A DNA stretch of 64,000 nucleotides, taken from the NCBI RefSeq assembly GCF_902167145.1, contig NC_050100.1:194239439-194303438 (forward strand). Direction: 5' to 3'. A model generated the notes under the pieces. That model searched no databases and was not told where the DNA came from. It saw nothing but the letters and a program-made list of their open reading frames with translations. Both the position numbers and the translations under genes were made by a program. Shown one piece after another: positions 20,720 to 31,222 of this stretch. The stretch comes from Zea mays (lineage: Eukaryota; Streptophyta; Magnoliopsida; Poales; Poaceae). Position 1 is the stretch's first letter. Each line of letters opens with the position of its first letter.

Positions 20720-21693
20720 CGCTGGACCCCCTGGCGCGCCAGCTGGAACTTGGGAGCCTGATGGCGTCAGCTCGGCGGTGACAGGCGGACCCTAGGGGTC
20801 CGACGACGCCACCTCAGCACCAGCGTCACCCGGCATGGCGAAGGCAAATGCAACAGGAACCTCTTCAGCCACTGCCAATGGTGAGCTCGGCACCGACGCT
20901 GACGAGGCAGCGGTAGCCGCTGACGGATCACCGGCGGCGTCCCCAACAGATGTGTGCTGCTGGGAGCCAGACCCACCGGCGGGCATGGCGACCGAAGGAG
21001 GACGAGGGTCCGTAGAAGCCGAAGAAGGGGGGACCCTGACAGGCAAAGGATGGGTCAAAACCTGTCGATATAAAAGATATACTCGAAATTTGGCATCCGG
21101 AAGAGCCTAAGCTTACTTGGGACCGTGAACCTTCCAGTGGCCTTGGAAGCGGGGCGCCCGATGCTACTACTGCTGTCGTCCCTACTATTGTTGCTGTCGC
21201 TGCCCCCACGGTGACGGCGGTCGGCCTGACATAGGCGGCTGTGGTGGTGGTGCTGAATCCAAGGGAGGTGGCGGTGGAGGGCTCACGCCCCTCTGCCCGT
21301 CCTGGACCCGAGGTCCGGCCTCCTTAGCCCCACGAGCCATCTTCTAACGCTTCTGGGGGGGCCCGAGTCAAGGGGGAGGTCCGAGACAAAGGACCCGTCG
21401 GCGCGACGCATCCGGTGTCGCCTTACTCCCTCCGACCTCCCAGCAGCGTCCGGAGTGGAGGAGCTGCATGCAGGCCCCTTACCCTTGTCCGGGGAACTGG
21501 GGCCCACAGGAGGAACCCTGGGGGCCACATCAGCAGGCTGGGGGCCTCCGACTGGTACGCCGGGAATACGGATCCCCTGGTGGGGGTCCTGGCCGCCGGT
21601 CTGGCGGACCGCCACACCACTCTCATCAAGGGTCGACAGTCGAGCCAGCACCACTGACCGCAACCCTGGGTTGTCGCAGAGCGGCGAAATGCC
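20720..21693 (-). pseudogene. Antisense ORF, low-complexity middle
   Basis: Pro/Ser/Gly/Ala-rich sequence between the conserved N-terminal domain and the coiled coil. Open runs occur in more than one frame (21663-21283, 21209-20928, 21058-20792), so frameshifts or removed introns are possible. No domain is recognised. Confidence 0.45.
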
Positions 21694-22651
21694 CTAGGGA
21701 GGTATCAAGGACTCGGGGATAAAAGCCTCACCGGTGATCCCCCTCACCAAAATTTCCAACTGCTGCCAGGTCAGGTCAGTCTCAGGCCCGCGCTGGATCC
21801 TACCAATGTCGTTGGGCCCGGTAAACCAGCAGCACAGGCGCGGCCTCCCCTGCAGTGGCATGACCCGACGCTTCAGGAAATCGCCAAGAACGTGCATGGA
21901 GGTCAAGCCACCAACCGCCAGTTCCTTAATCTTGTCCAGGATGGGATCAAACTCCGGCACGAGGCACGGTTTTTCCCTCCACTGCTTCCGGCTGAGTCCG
22001 GGCCCGTCACTCGGAAGGGCAAGGCGATCGCTAACCTCAGCGCTAGCGATCACCCAGTCGTGCCGCCAATTCTCCCACCTCGCGCCGCCAAGGGAGGTGA
22101 TGTAGATCACTGTTGGATCTGACCTTGTTTTGGAAGTAATAGGCTCCAAGGTGGTCTTTCCCCTTCCCAGACCTCACTAGCACAAAAAACTGGCGAAAAA
22201 TCGAAGTACAAGCTGCCACTCCCACGAACATCTCACAGAAATGGACAAAGATGGCCACCTGGAGAATGGAGTGGGGCGTGAGGTGCTGGAGTTGGAGTCC
22301 GAACTCCTCCAACAACAGCAGGAAGAACAGCGAAATCGGCAGCGCCAGCCTGCAGAAGAGGTAGGAGACGAAGAGGACGAACTCCCCGGCGGCAAGATCG
22401 CCGAGGGGAGTAGTGTCAGTCCGGATCCTCCCAGCGAACGCAGGCGAGCCCCATCCGAGCAGGCGGCGCACCGAGTCGAGCGCCTCCTCGGTCTGGTAGT
22501 GATCGAGGCGAACCAGCGTGGCCATGGCAACTATGGCGGCGGAAGGCTGAGGAGCACGAACGCGGAGAGGCGTGGAAGGCTCAAAGGCGAAAGGGCAGAA
22601 AAGTTGGGGAAAATGCGAGAGCAAAACCAGTGTGCGCGGAAAGCCCCCCAC
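21694..22651 (-). pseudogene. Antisense ORF, N-terminal domain ('putative gypsy type transposon')
   Basis: Two overlapping open frames (22651-22043 and 22149-21694) join by a frame change near 22115. Residues about 90-180 of the first contain FVSYLFCRLALPISLFF, then LQHLTPHSILQVAIFVHFCE. This matches the plant family catalogued as Transposase_28, 'putative gypsy type transposon'. Despite that name, it has no known transposase active site. The second frame continues with WENWRHDWVI and ends near LIPP. The true start may be a later Met (22525). Expression would need its own promoter upstream of 22651 on the minus strand. Confidence 0.72.
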
Positions 22652-23009
22652 TTCAAGAGATGGTTCCCCCGCACACCCTGGAAAAATCTGCCTGGCGCAT
22701 ACCTAGCGCCCGAACAACTCAGTCGCTGACAAGAGGGACCCGGACCCGCCAGTTACGTGGCTAAGGCGCTGGTTCCCATGCGCGGGAGGAGCAAACCGCC
22801 GCGCACGTTCCCATGTCGCCTCGGGGCCACTGCCAGAAGGTGTTCTTAACATAGGCGAGCCCAACAGGGTGCCCCACACACGCGGAGCATGGCCAAACCG
22901 CCATGTGTGGGGGCCACGCGCCAGTCCATCGCGAAGGGCTTGCGTGAGATACGGGTTATGGCCCCACCTGCAGGCTCGCGCCCTCCCCTGAGGTGGGCCC
23001 GGGGGCCAC
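22652..23009 (+). other. 3' leader and polypurine tract of the Tat-lineage Gypsy
   Basis: Non-coding sequence before the 3' LTR. It ends AGGTGGGCCCGGGGGCCACT at 22991-23010, whose G-rich part is the likely plus-strand priming tract. It may also hold the minus-strand promoter of the antisense ORF, though no clear TATA box is seen. Confidence 0.65.
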
Positions 23010-24176
23010 TGTCGGTACCTTGAAACAGGGGTACCCCTTGTTGCAAGGTAAAGGCACTGCGCCAGCGGAGAGGTTTCTGGTTGCGCGGAGAACGGCTCAC
23101 CGTCACGCAACATCAGTCGCCTTGGGATCACCATGTGGCCAAGGGAAAGGACGTGCTCCGTATACACGCAGTGGGTCCGGACCGGCTACGTGGAAAGCAC
23201 CGGACCCCGGGCATGACGGGCGGACCTCCGAGACAAATCCTAGGCCCTCCCGAGTGGGGTCCGGATGAACCACCAACGGGTCCCGGGACCCTGGGGGAGG
23301 GAATACCCAGACCCTGCCCTAGGAGGGGTCCGGTGCTGACACGTGTCCGAGGCTTGCGCCAGATAGTGGCCCACTGCTGTCGCATGGCTTGGGGCACAAG
23401 CCATAAGAGTGGAGTATGACATCGGGCCACTAAAGCCGCGGAGTCTCTACATTTATTGCAGAGAGAACGCGTCGCCTGCCACCGAGCCAACGGACGATGT
23501 GCCAACTCGGTATTTAATGCGTCCAGTCCTCTCCACTGGCAGACGGCGTCAGATGGCGCGCCCATCTAATCTATCATCGAACAGTGCGCCTATGCCATGC
23601 GGCGCACTGTGCCCGTTATCCCTTCTGCAAGAAACCTCCCCTGCACGACGAGGATACGCAAGATCTCGGGTGTCAGGACGCAGGAAGAGTGCCACAATAG
23701 CAAACATTTGTGGCTCCAAGTGCTATATTCGTTATGACCCTGGGCCCGCATGTCGGGGCCCAATATCTTTGTGCATGCCCCCCTTCAGCTATAAAAGGGG
23801 AGGCATGCGGCGTTACAAGGCAGATCCAGGGCATGTTTGGTTTGATGACTAACTTGCCCCGCTTTGCCACACTTTTCTGCCTAAGGTTAGTTCTTCAATT
23901 CGAACGACTAACCTTAGGCAAAGTGTGGCACGTTTAGCCACAAACCAAACAGCCCCCCAATCTTAGACTCACAACTTCATTCAAGCCCTCAAACAATACA
24001 TTACACAGTGGAGTAGGGTATTACGCTCCGGCGGCCCGAACCACTCTAAACCCTTGTGTGCTCCCGTGTGTTCATCCACCGATCTCGTGACAAGCAAGAC
24101 TCTTAAGCCCCTCCTCATCTTAGGAACTAGGGCGGGTGCAATCCGCCACAAGGCCGGAGAGATTTACCCTCCGATA
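23010..24176 (+). repeat. 3' LTR of the Tat-lineage Gypsy
   Basis: Starts TGTCGGTACC. Its terminal CA has mutated to TA (24175-24176), but the GATAT duplication follows at once. It contains a 128-bp MITE (23829-23956) absent from the 5' LTR, and lacks the hAT MITE found there. Confidence 0.95.
23829..23956. mobile_element. MITE in the 3' LTR with a strong hairpin
   Basis: A 128-bp insertion with inverted ends GGGCATGTTTGGTTTG and CAAACCAAACAGCCCC. It is flanked by CCA (23826-23828 and 23957-23959), where the partner LTR has a single CCA. The middle is also self-complementary: CTAAGGTTAGT pairs with ACTAACCTTAG around an AT-rich loop. The ends resemble Tourist/PIF MITEs, but CCA is not their usual TWA target, so the superfamily is uncertain. 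Confidence 0.85.
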
Positions 24177-24181
24177 GATAT

Positions 24182-25328
24182 GAACTAGCTTTAGTGGATA
24201 ATTTTGTTGTGGTCTAAACTTTATTAGACTATCTTGTGTAGCTTATGGTGGATAATTATATTGTTGTTTTGTCATGCTTGCTTTAATATGTGATTTTTAG
24301 TTTGAATGTTGTTGCTTTTTTTAATTTGGTCCCAGACCCGTTCGATGGGGTTCGAGGGCTTGGTGCCTCCCTCCAATGGGATACTGTCACGAATAGCTCC
24401 TGGTTGTCTCGGATACGTCCTAGTGGCCTTTCTAGATACGTTCCTTAGGTTATCTCGGGATTGTAGCCTGAGCCTAGGTCTTGTACAGACGTACCCATAG
24501 TCACCCCTAACTCTGTGCTCTGGGGCGGTTACCAAACCCTCCGGAGGGGCCAACCTACGAACCCATGATCAGTAAAGGGCTCGGAGCCCGTGTGCTCTGG
24601 AGCGACTACTGAACCCTGCGAGGGTTTAACCTTCGAACCGTTGATATTTATGCTAACGTCAATATGTTTTTACGACATTTATTTCCAGTTCATGGCTCCC
24701 CTTCCATCTATTGTCTGTTTATGATATTTCTATTCACATTTTATGTAAACGTTTATTATTTTTATGCATTATCACGTTACCTAACCCAATATGTATATTG
24801 TGTTCCTACCATTTACACCATATGCACAAAATTTTTATGACACACATATTTACGCAGCGAAACAAAAATTCAAAAATGTCATCGCTATAAAAATCAAGGC
24901 CATTTGCCATGATTCCAAATAAATCTTGCACATGCAATCCCTTGATTTATGGTGTCCATTACTACCATAAAAATTTAAATTGTCTAATCAACCCACCTCC
25001 CACCTTATTAAATCCCCTAATCAGCTTTATTTATGGTAGACGCATGGACGTGGGGTTTGGCTCGGTATTTTATGCTCATAACTGTGGGGCTTTACGCTCA
25101 AAATTTAAGGTTTTTATGCTCGGGTCTAGAGATGCGCCACCAGTGTACTGCAAGCCAATTTATTATGTTTTGCGTGATACCTATCATCCATTTTTTGTGC
25201 ACATGCAGTTTGAACGAAAATGTTATCCGAAATTTGCTCGCATGCAATGGAAACTCTCACGACATTTCCAAATCTCACAATATTTAGAGGGTGTTTCCAA
25301 ACATTATGTATGTTAACGAGATTAAGAA
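24182..25328. other. Unassigned DNA between elements
   Basis: No coding region is supported. At 24515-24563 and 24592-24639 there is a degenerate tandem duplication, each copy running from GTGCTCTGG to CGAACC. A 22-bp sequence near 24269 (CATGCTTGCTTTAATATGTGAT) also occurs near 1669, on the other side of the Gypsy insertion. The segment is probably an eroded transposon. Confidence 0.5.
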
Positions 25329-25394
25329 GGTACTAACGAGATTAGTGATACTTATTTTGAAGGTATTAACGAGATTAGTGATACTTATTTTGAA
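25329..25394. repeat. 33-bp tandem duplication
   Basis: Two adjacent copies of a 33-bp unit beginning GGTA(C/T)TAACGAGATTAG, differing at one base. No function is apparent. Confidence 0.9.
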
Positions 25395-25439
25395 GCAGAA
25401 TGGGAACGAAGAAAGCAACCTTGTGTATGTAAATCTATA

Positions 25440-25919
25440 TCTATACTAATCTATTAAAATATAATATGGCCATCCAATGCTACTATGACTTCACTCTCCG
25501 CGTTGACACTCTAGACACGCCCCACGCGCCCCGACTAGCCCTCCCGCCCCACGCGCCCTGCCTCGGCGTCGTGCCCTATGGGCTCCATGCCCCAATGCTC
25601 GCGCAATTCTCTCTCAGCTACTGACATGTGGATCCAACGCCCGCACAGCTAGCTCCTGCACTTGTCCAGCATCCGACCCCGTCCGCGCAGCTAACACCAT
25701 ACCACACGTACCTTAATGTTTAGAAATAAACCATAATCATAAAAAAAATAGTGAGCGAGCACTCAAACTCATGTCATCCACTCCATAAATTTAGAGCTAA
25801 CCACCAGACCAAATATACCTTACTGTTTAGAAATAAACAATAATTATATTTGAATAAATATCTTGATACCTATTTATATGATATATAAAAGCCATAGCAA
25901 AGCACAGACAACATGCTAG
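25440..25919 (+). mobile_element. Small non-autonomous Helitron-like element
   Basis: Begins TCTATACTAATC and ends GCCATAGCAAAGCACAGACA followed by ACATGCTAG. It sits between an A (25439... read as the T/A context ATA-T) and a T (25920). TC at the 5' end, CTAG at the 3' end, and no target duplication are the Helitron signature; the 3' region is like that of grass Helitrons. The usual 3' hairpin is weak. The 480-bp interior encodes nothing and has no captured exon that I can see. Confidence 0.55.
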
Positions 25920-26067
25920 TAAATACATGTGCATGGACAATCTGAGGAGGTTAAGATGAATGATTGTAAAAAAATGTGTTTAATTTTTTTTATAATTTTA
26001 GTATGTCTATTAGATGGGAAAGACACTAAGGAGTAAGTTAATTATTAACCGGTGGTAGAATCATTAA

Positions 26068-26292
26068 GAGGGTGTTTGGTTTGAGGAATCACACCATCCA
26101 AATTGAGTAGGTGCATTATGGGTTCATTTCTCAAATTTAGTGGGATGACTTCATTTCTCATATTAATACTAACTAACTTACTATGAAAAATGGGGTGGTG
26201 ATAGATCAACTCATTTTATTCCACAAACTAAACAAAAATAGTGAGGAGTGAGAATATGATGGACTAGCTCAATCCTCAAACCAAACACCCCA
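26068..26292. mobile_element. Tourist/PIF-like MITE, copy 2
   Basis: A 225-bp element with ends GAGGGTGTTTGGTTTGAGGA and TCCTCAAACCAAACACCCCA, flanked by TAA (26065-26067 and 26293-26295). It is clearly related to the MITE at 1210-1430 in both ends and interior (GATGGACTAGCTC compared with GATGGACTAACTC). Confidence 0.85.
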
Positions 26293-26485
26293 TAAGTAGA
26301 TAGGATGTTCCTCTTTTAAAAAAAAGATGGTAGGTCGTGGATGCCAAGAATTTTAACTTTTGTAAGGACGGAATCAAAGATAATCATTAGGTAAAGGGTT
26401 GAATGCATTTGAGGTCAGGGAACTCTGAGAAGCACTCGAATTTGTTGTCGAAGTGTTGGACCAAGACTCTCTCATCTTGCAAGAG

Positions 26486-28143
26486 TGTAAGTGCAATCAA
26501 CCCCAAGTGTGGGTTTTGGTGATTTAATGACAAAACAAATAAGGGTACTAACAGTTTTTGTTCCCAGTGTATGATTAGAAAGAAACAGGAACTTAAGGAA
26601 GCATCGAGGACTTCATGCAACAGATGTATAAAATTTTATGTAAATCTTATGTTGCATGATGTAATTCTTCCTTATTCTTTTTCGCACAGGTAATGGTGTT
26701 TGCTATAGCTCAAGTCCCCAAATTCAAAAGCTATTTTTTGAAAACCAAAAATCACTTTAACATTTTTTGGTTGACCGTGGTTAGGTTTGAGAAACCTAGA
26801 GTGCTCCTGCTGAAAAGCAGCTGAACTTCTTCAACTGCAGTTGAGCTTTCCAGCTGAACTTAACTTCAGCTGAGTTGAGCTTCTTCAGCTGCAGCTGAGC
26901 TTTTCAGCTGAGCTGGACTTCAGCTGAGTTGAGCTTTCTCAACTCCAGCTGAACTTCAACTTCAGTTGTGACCTCTTTGACCATACAAAAGCTGAACTTG
27001 CCTCCAGGCAGTTGAGCTGGGGTTTTCTCTCCTAAACTCTCTGGTCTAGACCAGCTGAACTGGTCCTGGGGGGCAGTTCAACTGGTCTCTGACCCCTTTG
27101 GCTTCTGACCTACAGTCTGCCAGTCAGACTGCCAGTCAGGTCACTAGTGTTGTCAGGGGGTGGTTCAACCGGTCCTATCATGCCTGACCAGCCTGTAGGT
27201 CAGTCTGCCAGTCAGTCTGCCAGTCAGACTAACAGACAGTCTGCTGACCTGCTAGGGGCGGTTCAACCAGTTTTCAACAGGGTTCCTAGTCAAACGGCTA
27301 GTTTTTGAGCCTTGGCTATAAATAGAACCCTCCACCCCCTTCTTCAATGCTGCTGTACAATTACACATTTATTGCTCACCTAACTTGAAACAAAGCACTC
27401 CTCTCTCCTTTCTTTCTCACACTTAAATCTTCCTCAAGATTCAACCTTGTTGGAGGAGCTCTTGGGTGTGAGGTTTGTGCTTGTGCTCGATTTGGTTTTC
27501 CTCTCCCATCTCTTTTAAAATCTTGAGCTTGTGCAAACACCTCTTGTGCGTTCTTGGTGTTCTTGAAACCCTAGGTTTCAAGACCGTTTAAGGTTGCTTG
27601 GGAGTATCCAAATTTGTGGACGACCCCAAGAAGTTTGTATCACCCGCTCTTTGAGCTAAGATAAGAAGAGATTGCCTTGACCTTTGTGGTCGGCTTTTGG
27701 AGGATTAGGGTTGAAAAAGACTCAACCCTTTGTGGGCTCCTCAACGGGGAATAGGACACCTTTGTGGTGTGGCCGAACCTCGGGTTAAATCTTGTGTCTT
27801 GTGTTCTTGCTTGTCTTTAACTTAATATATTTTTACTTGCAAGATTGACATATAGATTTTTCCGTAGAGTAGATCTAGAAGTAAAATAGCCTTTATATAT
27901 TCATCTTCTCATTCTAACTTTGTTATACTTTGCTTCTCAAAAGGACTCGTGAAATACTTTTTCGAGTAGATTATAGTCTAAAGTTTATAAAACTGTTGGA
28001 TTGGTTCAGAGTGGTTCAACTTGCGCACGTAGCTGTTGAACCGGCCTGCACCAGTTGAACTGTGTATTTAACAATCTTTTGAAGTTTGTTATGAAAATTT
28101 TCAGATTAGCCTATTCACCCCCCCCCCCTCTAGGCTACTTTCA
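26486..28143 (+). repeat. 5' LTR of Copia A
   Basis: Runs from TGTAAGTGCAATCAACC to CTCTAGGCTACTTTCA (1,658 bp). It has two blocks of short repeats: CAGCTGAACTT-type palindromes (about 26810-27060) and GCCAGTCAGTCT-type units (about 27115-27245). The TATA box is at 27317. A C homopolymer lies just before the end. The palette of palindromes differs from Ji/Opie, so it is a different Sirevirus family, which I cannot name. Confidence 0.88.
27317..27324 (+). promoter_or_regulatory. TATA box of the Copia A LTR
   Basis: TATAAATA in TTGGCTATAAATAGAACCC, downstream of the repeat blocks. It is the expected start of the element's RNA. Confidence 0.78.
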
Positions 28144-28158
28144 ATTGGTATCAGAGCT
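28144..28158 (+). other. Primer-binding site of Copia A
   Basis: ATTGGTATCAGAGCT follows the LTR directly. This is the standard initiator-tRNA-Met primer site of plant Copia elements, with no mismatch in TGGTATCAGAGC. Confidence 0.95.
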
Positions 28159-28198
28159 TCGTACCTCGTTTTACGCTTAATCACGTGAGGAAACGATC

Positions 28199-29717
28199 AT
28201 GTCTACTCAAAGGGACCATGTGGATCCTCTCCTCAAGGAAATCCCCGTCACATCTTCCGGTGAGGAAGTGGACCCCTAAGGTCCTCGACCTCGCCATGAA
28301 GATTGCCAAGAAGATGTTCCTCAAAATGAAAGAGGAAGATGCTAAGAAAAGGACTAAAGAAGAAGAATCAAGAAGAAAGGCCGAAGAAGACAAAGGAAAG
28401 GGAAAATTTGAATACAATGATGATTGGATAGAACTTTTGGTGTCAAGGGTGATGAGCAAGGTAAGTATCACCATCGAAGGAACATCCACCAAAAGTAAAG
28501 GTAACGAGTTCAATAAAGTTCAATTTGATTATTCTAGAAATTTTATTCCCAACTTCTCTTCCGCCCCACTTGGAAAGTTACCAACTCTTAGTGAGTTGAA
28601 CTATGACGAGTAGGCCGATAAGATGAAGTCGCATTTAATCGGTGTACATCCTAGTCTTTGGGAGATTGTTAATATAGGTATGCATAAGCCCGCCCAAGGA
28701 AAAGAGATAACTCCGAAAATGATGCAAGAAGTGCACCGCAATGCTCAAGCGGTGAGCATAATAAAAGGAAGCCTTTGTCCAGAAGAGTACCGAAAAGTCC
28801 AAGGAAGAGAGGATGCTCGTGACATTTGGAACATTCTCAAAATGTCACATGAAGGAGACCCCAAAGCTAAGAGACATAGAATTGAAGCTTTGGAGAGTGA
28901 GCTTGCCCGATATGATTGGACTAAGGGTGAGTCACTTCAATCACTCTTTCACCGGTTAATGGTGTTGGTCAACAAAATAAGAGTGCTTGGAAGTGAAGAT
29001 TGGAGTGAATCCAAGGTTACTAGACTATTTATGAGAGCATACAAAGAAAAGGATAAAAGTCTAGCAAGAATGATAAGGGACCGTGATGACTATGAGGAAA
29101 TGACACCTCACCAACTATTTGCTAAGATTCAACAACATGAGTCCGAAGAAGCCCCAATCAAGACAAGAGACACTCATGCCTTGATCTCAAATGAACAAGA
29201 TTCCTCCAAGAAGAACAAAGATCACAAGACAAAGAAAGTGGTCGAAATATCGAGTGATGAAGATAGTTCAAGTGATGAAGACACGACTATGTTCATCAAA
29301 ACCTTCAAGGAGTTTGTGAGGAAAAATGATAAGTATCAACGAAAAGGAAAGAAGAGGGCATGCTATGAATGTGGCCAAACCGATCATTTCATAGCGGATT
29401 GTCCAAACAAAAAAGATAAGTTCAAGAAGGGGGGCAAGAACAAGGGATATTTGAAGAAGAAGAAGAAATATGGCCAAGCCCACATTGGTGAAGAATGGAA
29501 CTCCGATGAAGAAAGTTCTAGCTCCGAAGAAGAGGAAGAGGTGGCAAACATCGCCATCCAATCTACTTCAAGCTCGCAACTCTTCGCCAACCTCCACGAT
29601 GATTCCTATACTCCAACTTGCCTCATGGAAAAAGGAGACAAGGTACATTTGTTTAATGATGACTTTATTAATGATGATGAAGAACAACTTGCTATGAAAA
29701 ATAAGTTGATTAAATAA
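28199..29717 (+). pseudogene. Gag of Copia A, N-terminal and zinc-knuckle part
   Basis: The likely start is ATG 28199 (MSTQRDHVDPLLKE). A frame change near 28268 moves into the frame used for the rest. A TAG (28611-28613) interrupts the gag domain before ADKMKSHLIG. The domain continues with CPEEYRKVQGREDARDIWN and a zinc knuckle at residues 247-260 of the 28623 frame (CYECGQTDHFIADC). Lys-rich and Ser/Glu-rich stretches follow. Gag would form the particle and bind RNA. It ends at a TAA (29715), with homologous sequence continuing in frame. Confidence 0.88.
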
Positions 29718-30668
29718 TTTGGTTTAAATGGATATAATGTAATTACTAAACTAATGGAGAAGCTAGATAAAAGAAAAGCAACTTTTGATGCTCAAGAAGA
29801 CTTGCTCATCCTTGAAAAGGAGAGAAACCTAGAGCTTCAAGAATTGCTTTCCAATAAAGATGAGATGCTTGATGTTTTGACTAAGGAAATATCTTTAGCC
29901 AAAATAACTATAGAGGATAAAGAAAAAGAAATGACTAATGTAAAAACCTCTATAGTTAGTCTTGCAAATGAAAGGGATGCACTTGAATCAAGCTTGTCTT
30001 GCTTAACAGTTCAAAATCAAGAACTTCAAGTGTAACTTGAAAACTGCAAGAACTTCAACACTTCATCTTTAGTTGAAAAGTATAAGGCTAGCTCCTCAAA
30101 TAATGATATTTGTAAACATTGTACAAAATATCATGCTTCTTGTTGTTTGACTAACCATGCAAGGAAGAAAAGTCCACAGGTTAAGGTCAAAGAAATATTG
30201 AAGAAGTGCTCTAGCAATGATGAGTTAAAGAAAGTTGAACCCAAGTACAAGTCCTTGAAGCCCAACAATGGGAGAAAGGGGCTTGGGTACAACTCACATA
30301 AGGTAAACCCTGGCATAGAGCATAAGGGGTGGAGATCCCCCAAGTTCATAGAGGGAACCACCCTATATGATGCCTTGGGGAGGATTCACTCCTCAAATGA
30401 CAAGTCAACTCAAGCAAAGGTAAACTTGAGTTACACAAAGAACAAGATGAAGGATGCGGTCTCCACAAGTGGAGAAAAGTTTAGAGCTCCCATTTTGCAT
30501 TCTTACCTTTGTGATTATATGTTGACTTGGGATTCAGGAAAATTGGTTGTAAAATATGTGGGTGCCTACACTAAGAGAAAGGTTATGAAAAGGAGTGTGT
30601 GGGTATCCAAAGCAATAACTAACACTGCAGGACCCAATTCAATTTGGGTACCTAAAAGCATAGCTTAA
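29718..30668 (+). pseudogene. Gag of Copia A, coiled-coil C-terminus
   Basis: In the same frame as the zinc-knuckle part, broken by TAA codons at 29715 and 30033. About 90 residues of charged heptads (LEKERNLELQELLSNKDEML) form a probable coiled coil. A basic region and the junction motif IWVPKSIA follow, just before the TAA at 30666. Pol begins in the next frame at about 30676. A coiled-coil Gag tail is characteristic of Sireviruses. Confidence 0.85.
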
Positions 30669-31222
30669 ACTTGTTTTGCAGGTCTACTCCTCTGGTGGGT
30701 CAAGCTGGGTGCTTGACAGTGGATGTACAAATCACATGACCAGGGAGAAAGACATGTTTCACTCCCTGAAACTAACTCAAGAAGCACAAGAAATTGTTTT
30801 TGGAGATAGTGGCAAGAGTGAAGTGATTGGTGTTGGTAACATTCCTATCTTTGACCACCAATCACTTTCAAATGTTTTATTAGTTGATTCATTAAGCTAT
30901 AACTTGATGTCCGTTTCACAACTTTGTGGAATGGGATATAATTGCCTATTTACTAATGTTGATGCGAAGATTCTTAGAAGGGAGGATTCCTCTGTTGCTT
31001 TTACAGGTCGCTTGAAGGGCAAACTCTATCTTGTTGATTTCACAACTAGTAGAGTGACGCCTGAGACTTGTTTAGTGGCAAAATCCAATAAGGGTTGGCT
31101 TTGGCATCGTCGGTTAGCTCATGTTGGCATGAGGAACTTGGCCAAACTTCAAAAGGATAATCACATTATTGGACTAACAAATGTTATGTTTGAGAAAAAC
31201 AAGGTATGCAGCGCATGTCAAG
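30669..31222 (+). pseudogene. Protease and integrase zinc domain of Copia A (5' piece)
   Basis: Encodes the aspartic protease active site VLDSGCTNHMT and the GAG-pre-integrase region [12 protein letters not shown] with CSACQ. The zinc-binding H, H, C and C residues are present. The frame is cut after CSACQ by the Tekay-like element at 31223; residues read beyond this point belong to that LTR. The integrase core resumes at 44353. The duplication TCAAG at both junctions keeps the frame. Confidence 0.92.

Larger units (their letters stand above)
1726..24176 (+). mobile_element. Ty3/Gypsy retrotransposon, Tat lineage, with nested insertions
   Basis: A complete but decayed LTR element flanked by the 5-bp duplication GATAT (1721-1725 and 24177-24181). 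The order is 5' LTR, primer-binding site, gag, protease, RT, two RNase H regions, integrase, spacer, antisense ORF, purine-rich tract, 3' LTR. A second RNase H of the NNMAEYEGL type plus an antisense ORF before the 3' LTR is the pattern of the Tat clade. Nested inside are a Sirevirus solo LTR (3286-4480), a full Sirevirus (10557-19392) and MITEs in each LTR. Subtracting these and their target duplications leaves about 12.1 kb. The family name was not recognised with confidence. Confidence 0.93.

Noticed and set aside
21694..22651. A genuine transposase, from the family name Transposase_28
   Set aside because: No DDE or other catalytic motif is seen, and it lies antisense within a Tat-lineage Gypsy, where such ORFs are known accessory sequence.
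24182..25439. Host gene between the two large element clusters
   Set aside because: No frame with recognisable protein features; the longest (135 codons at 24909-25316) has AT-rich, non-conserved content and no splice-site pattern.
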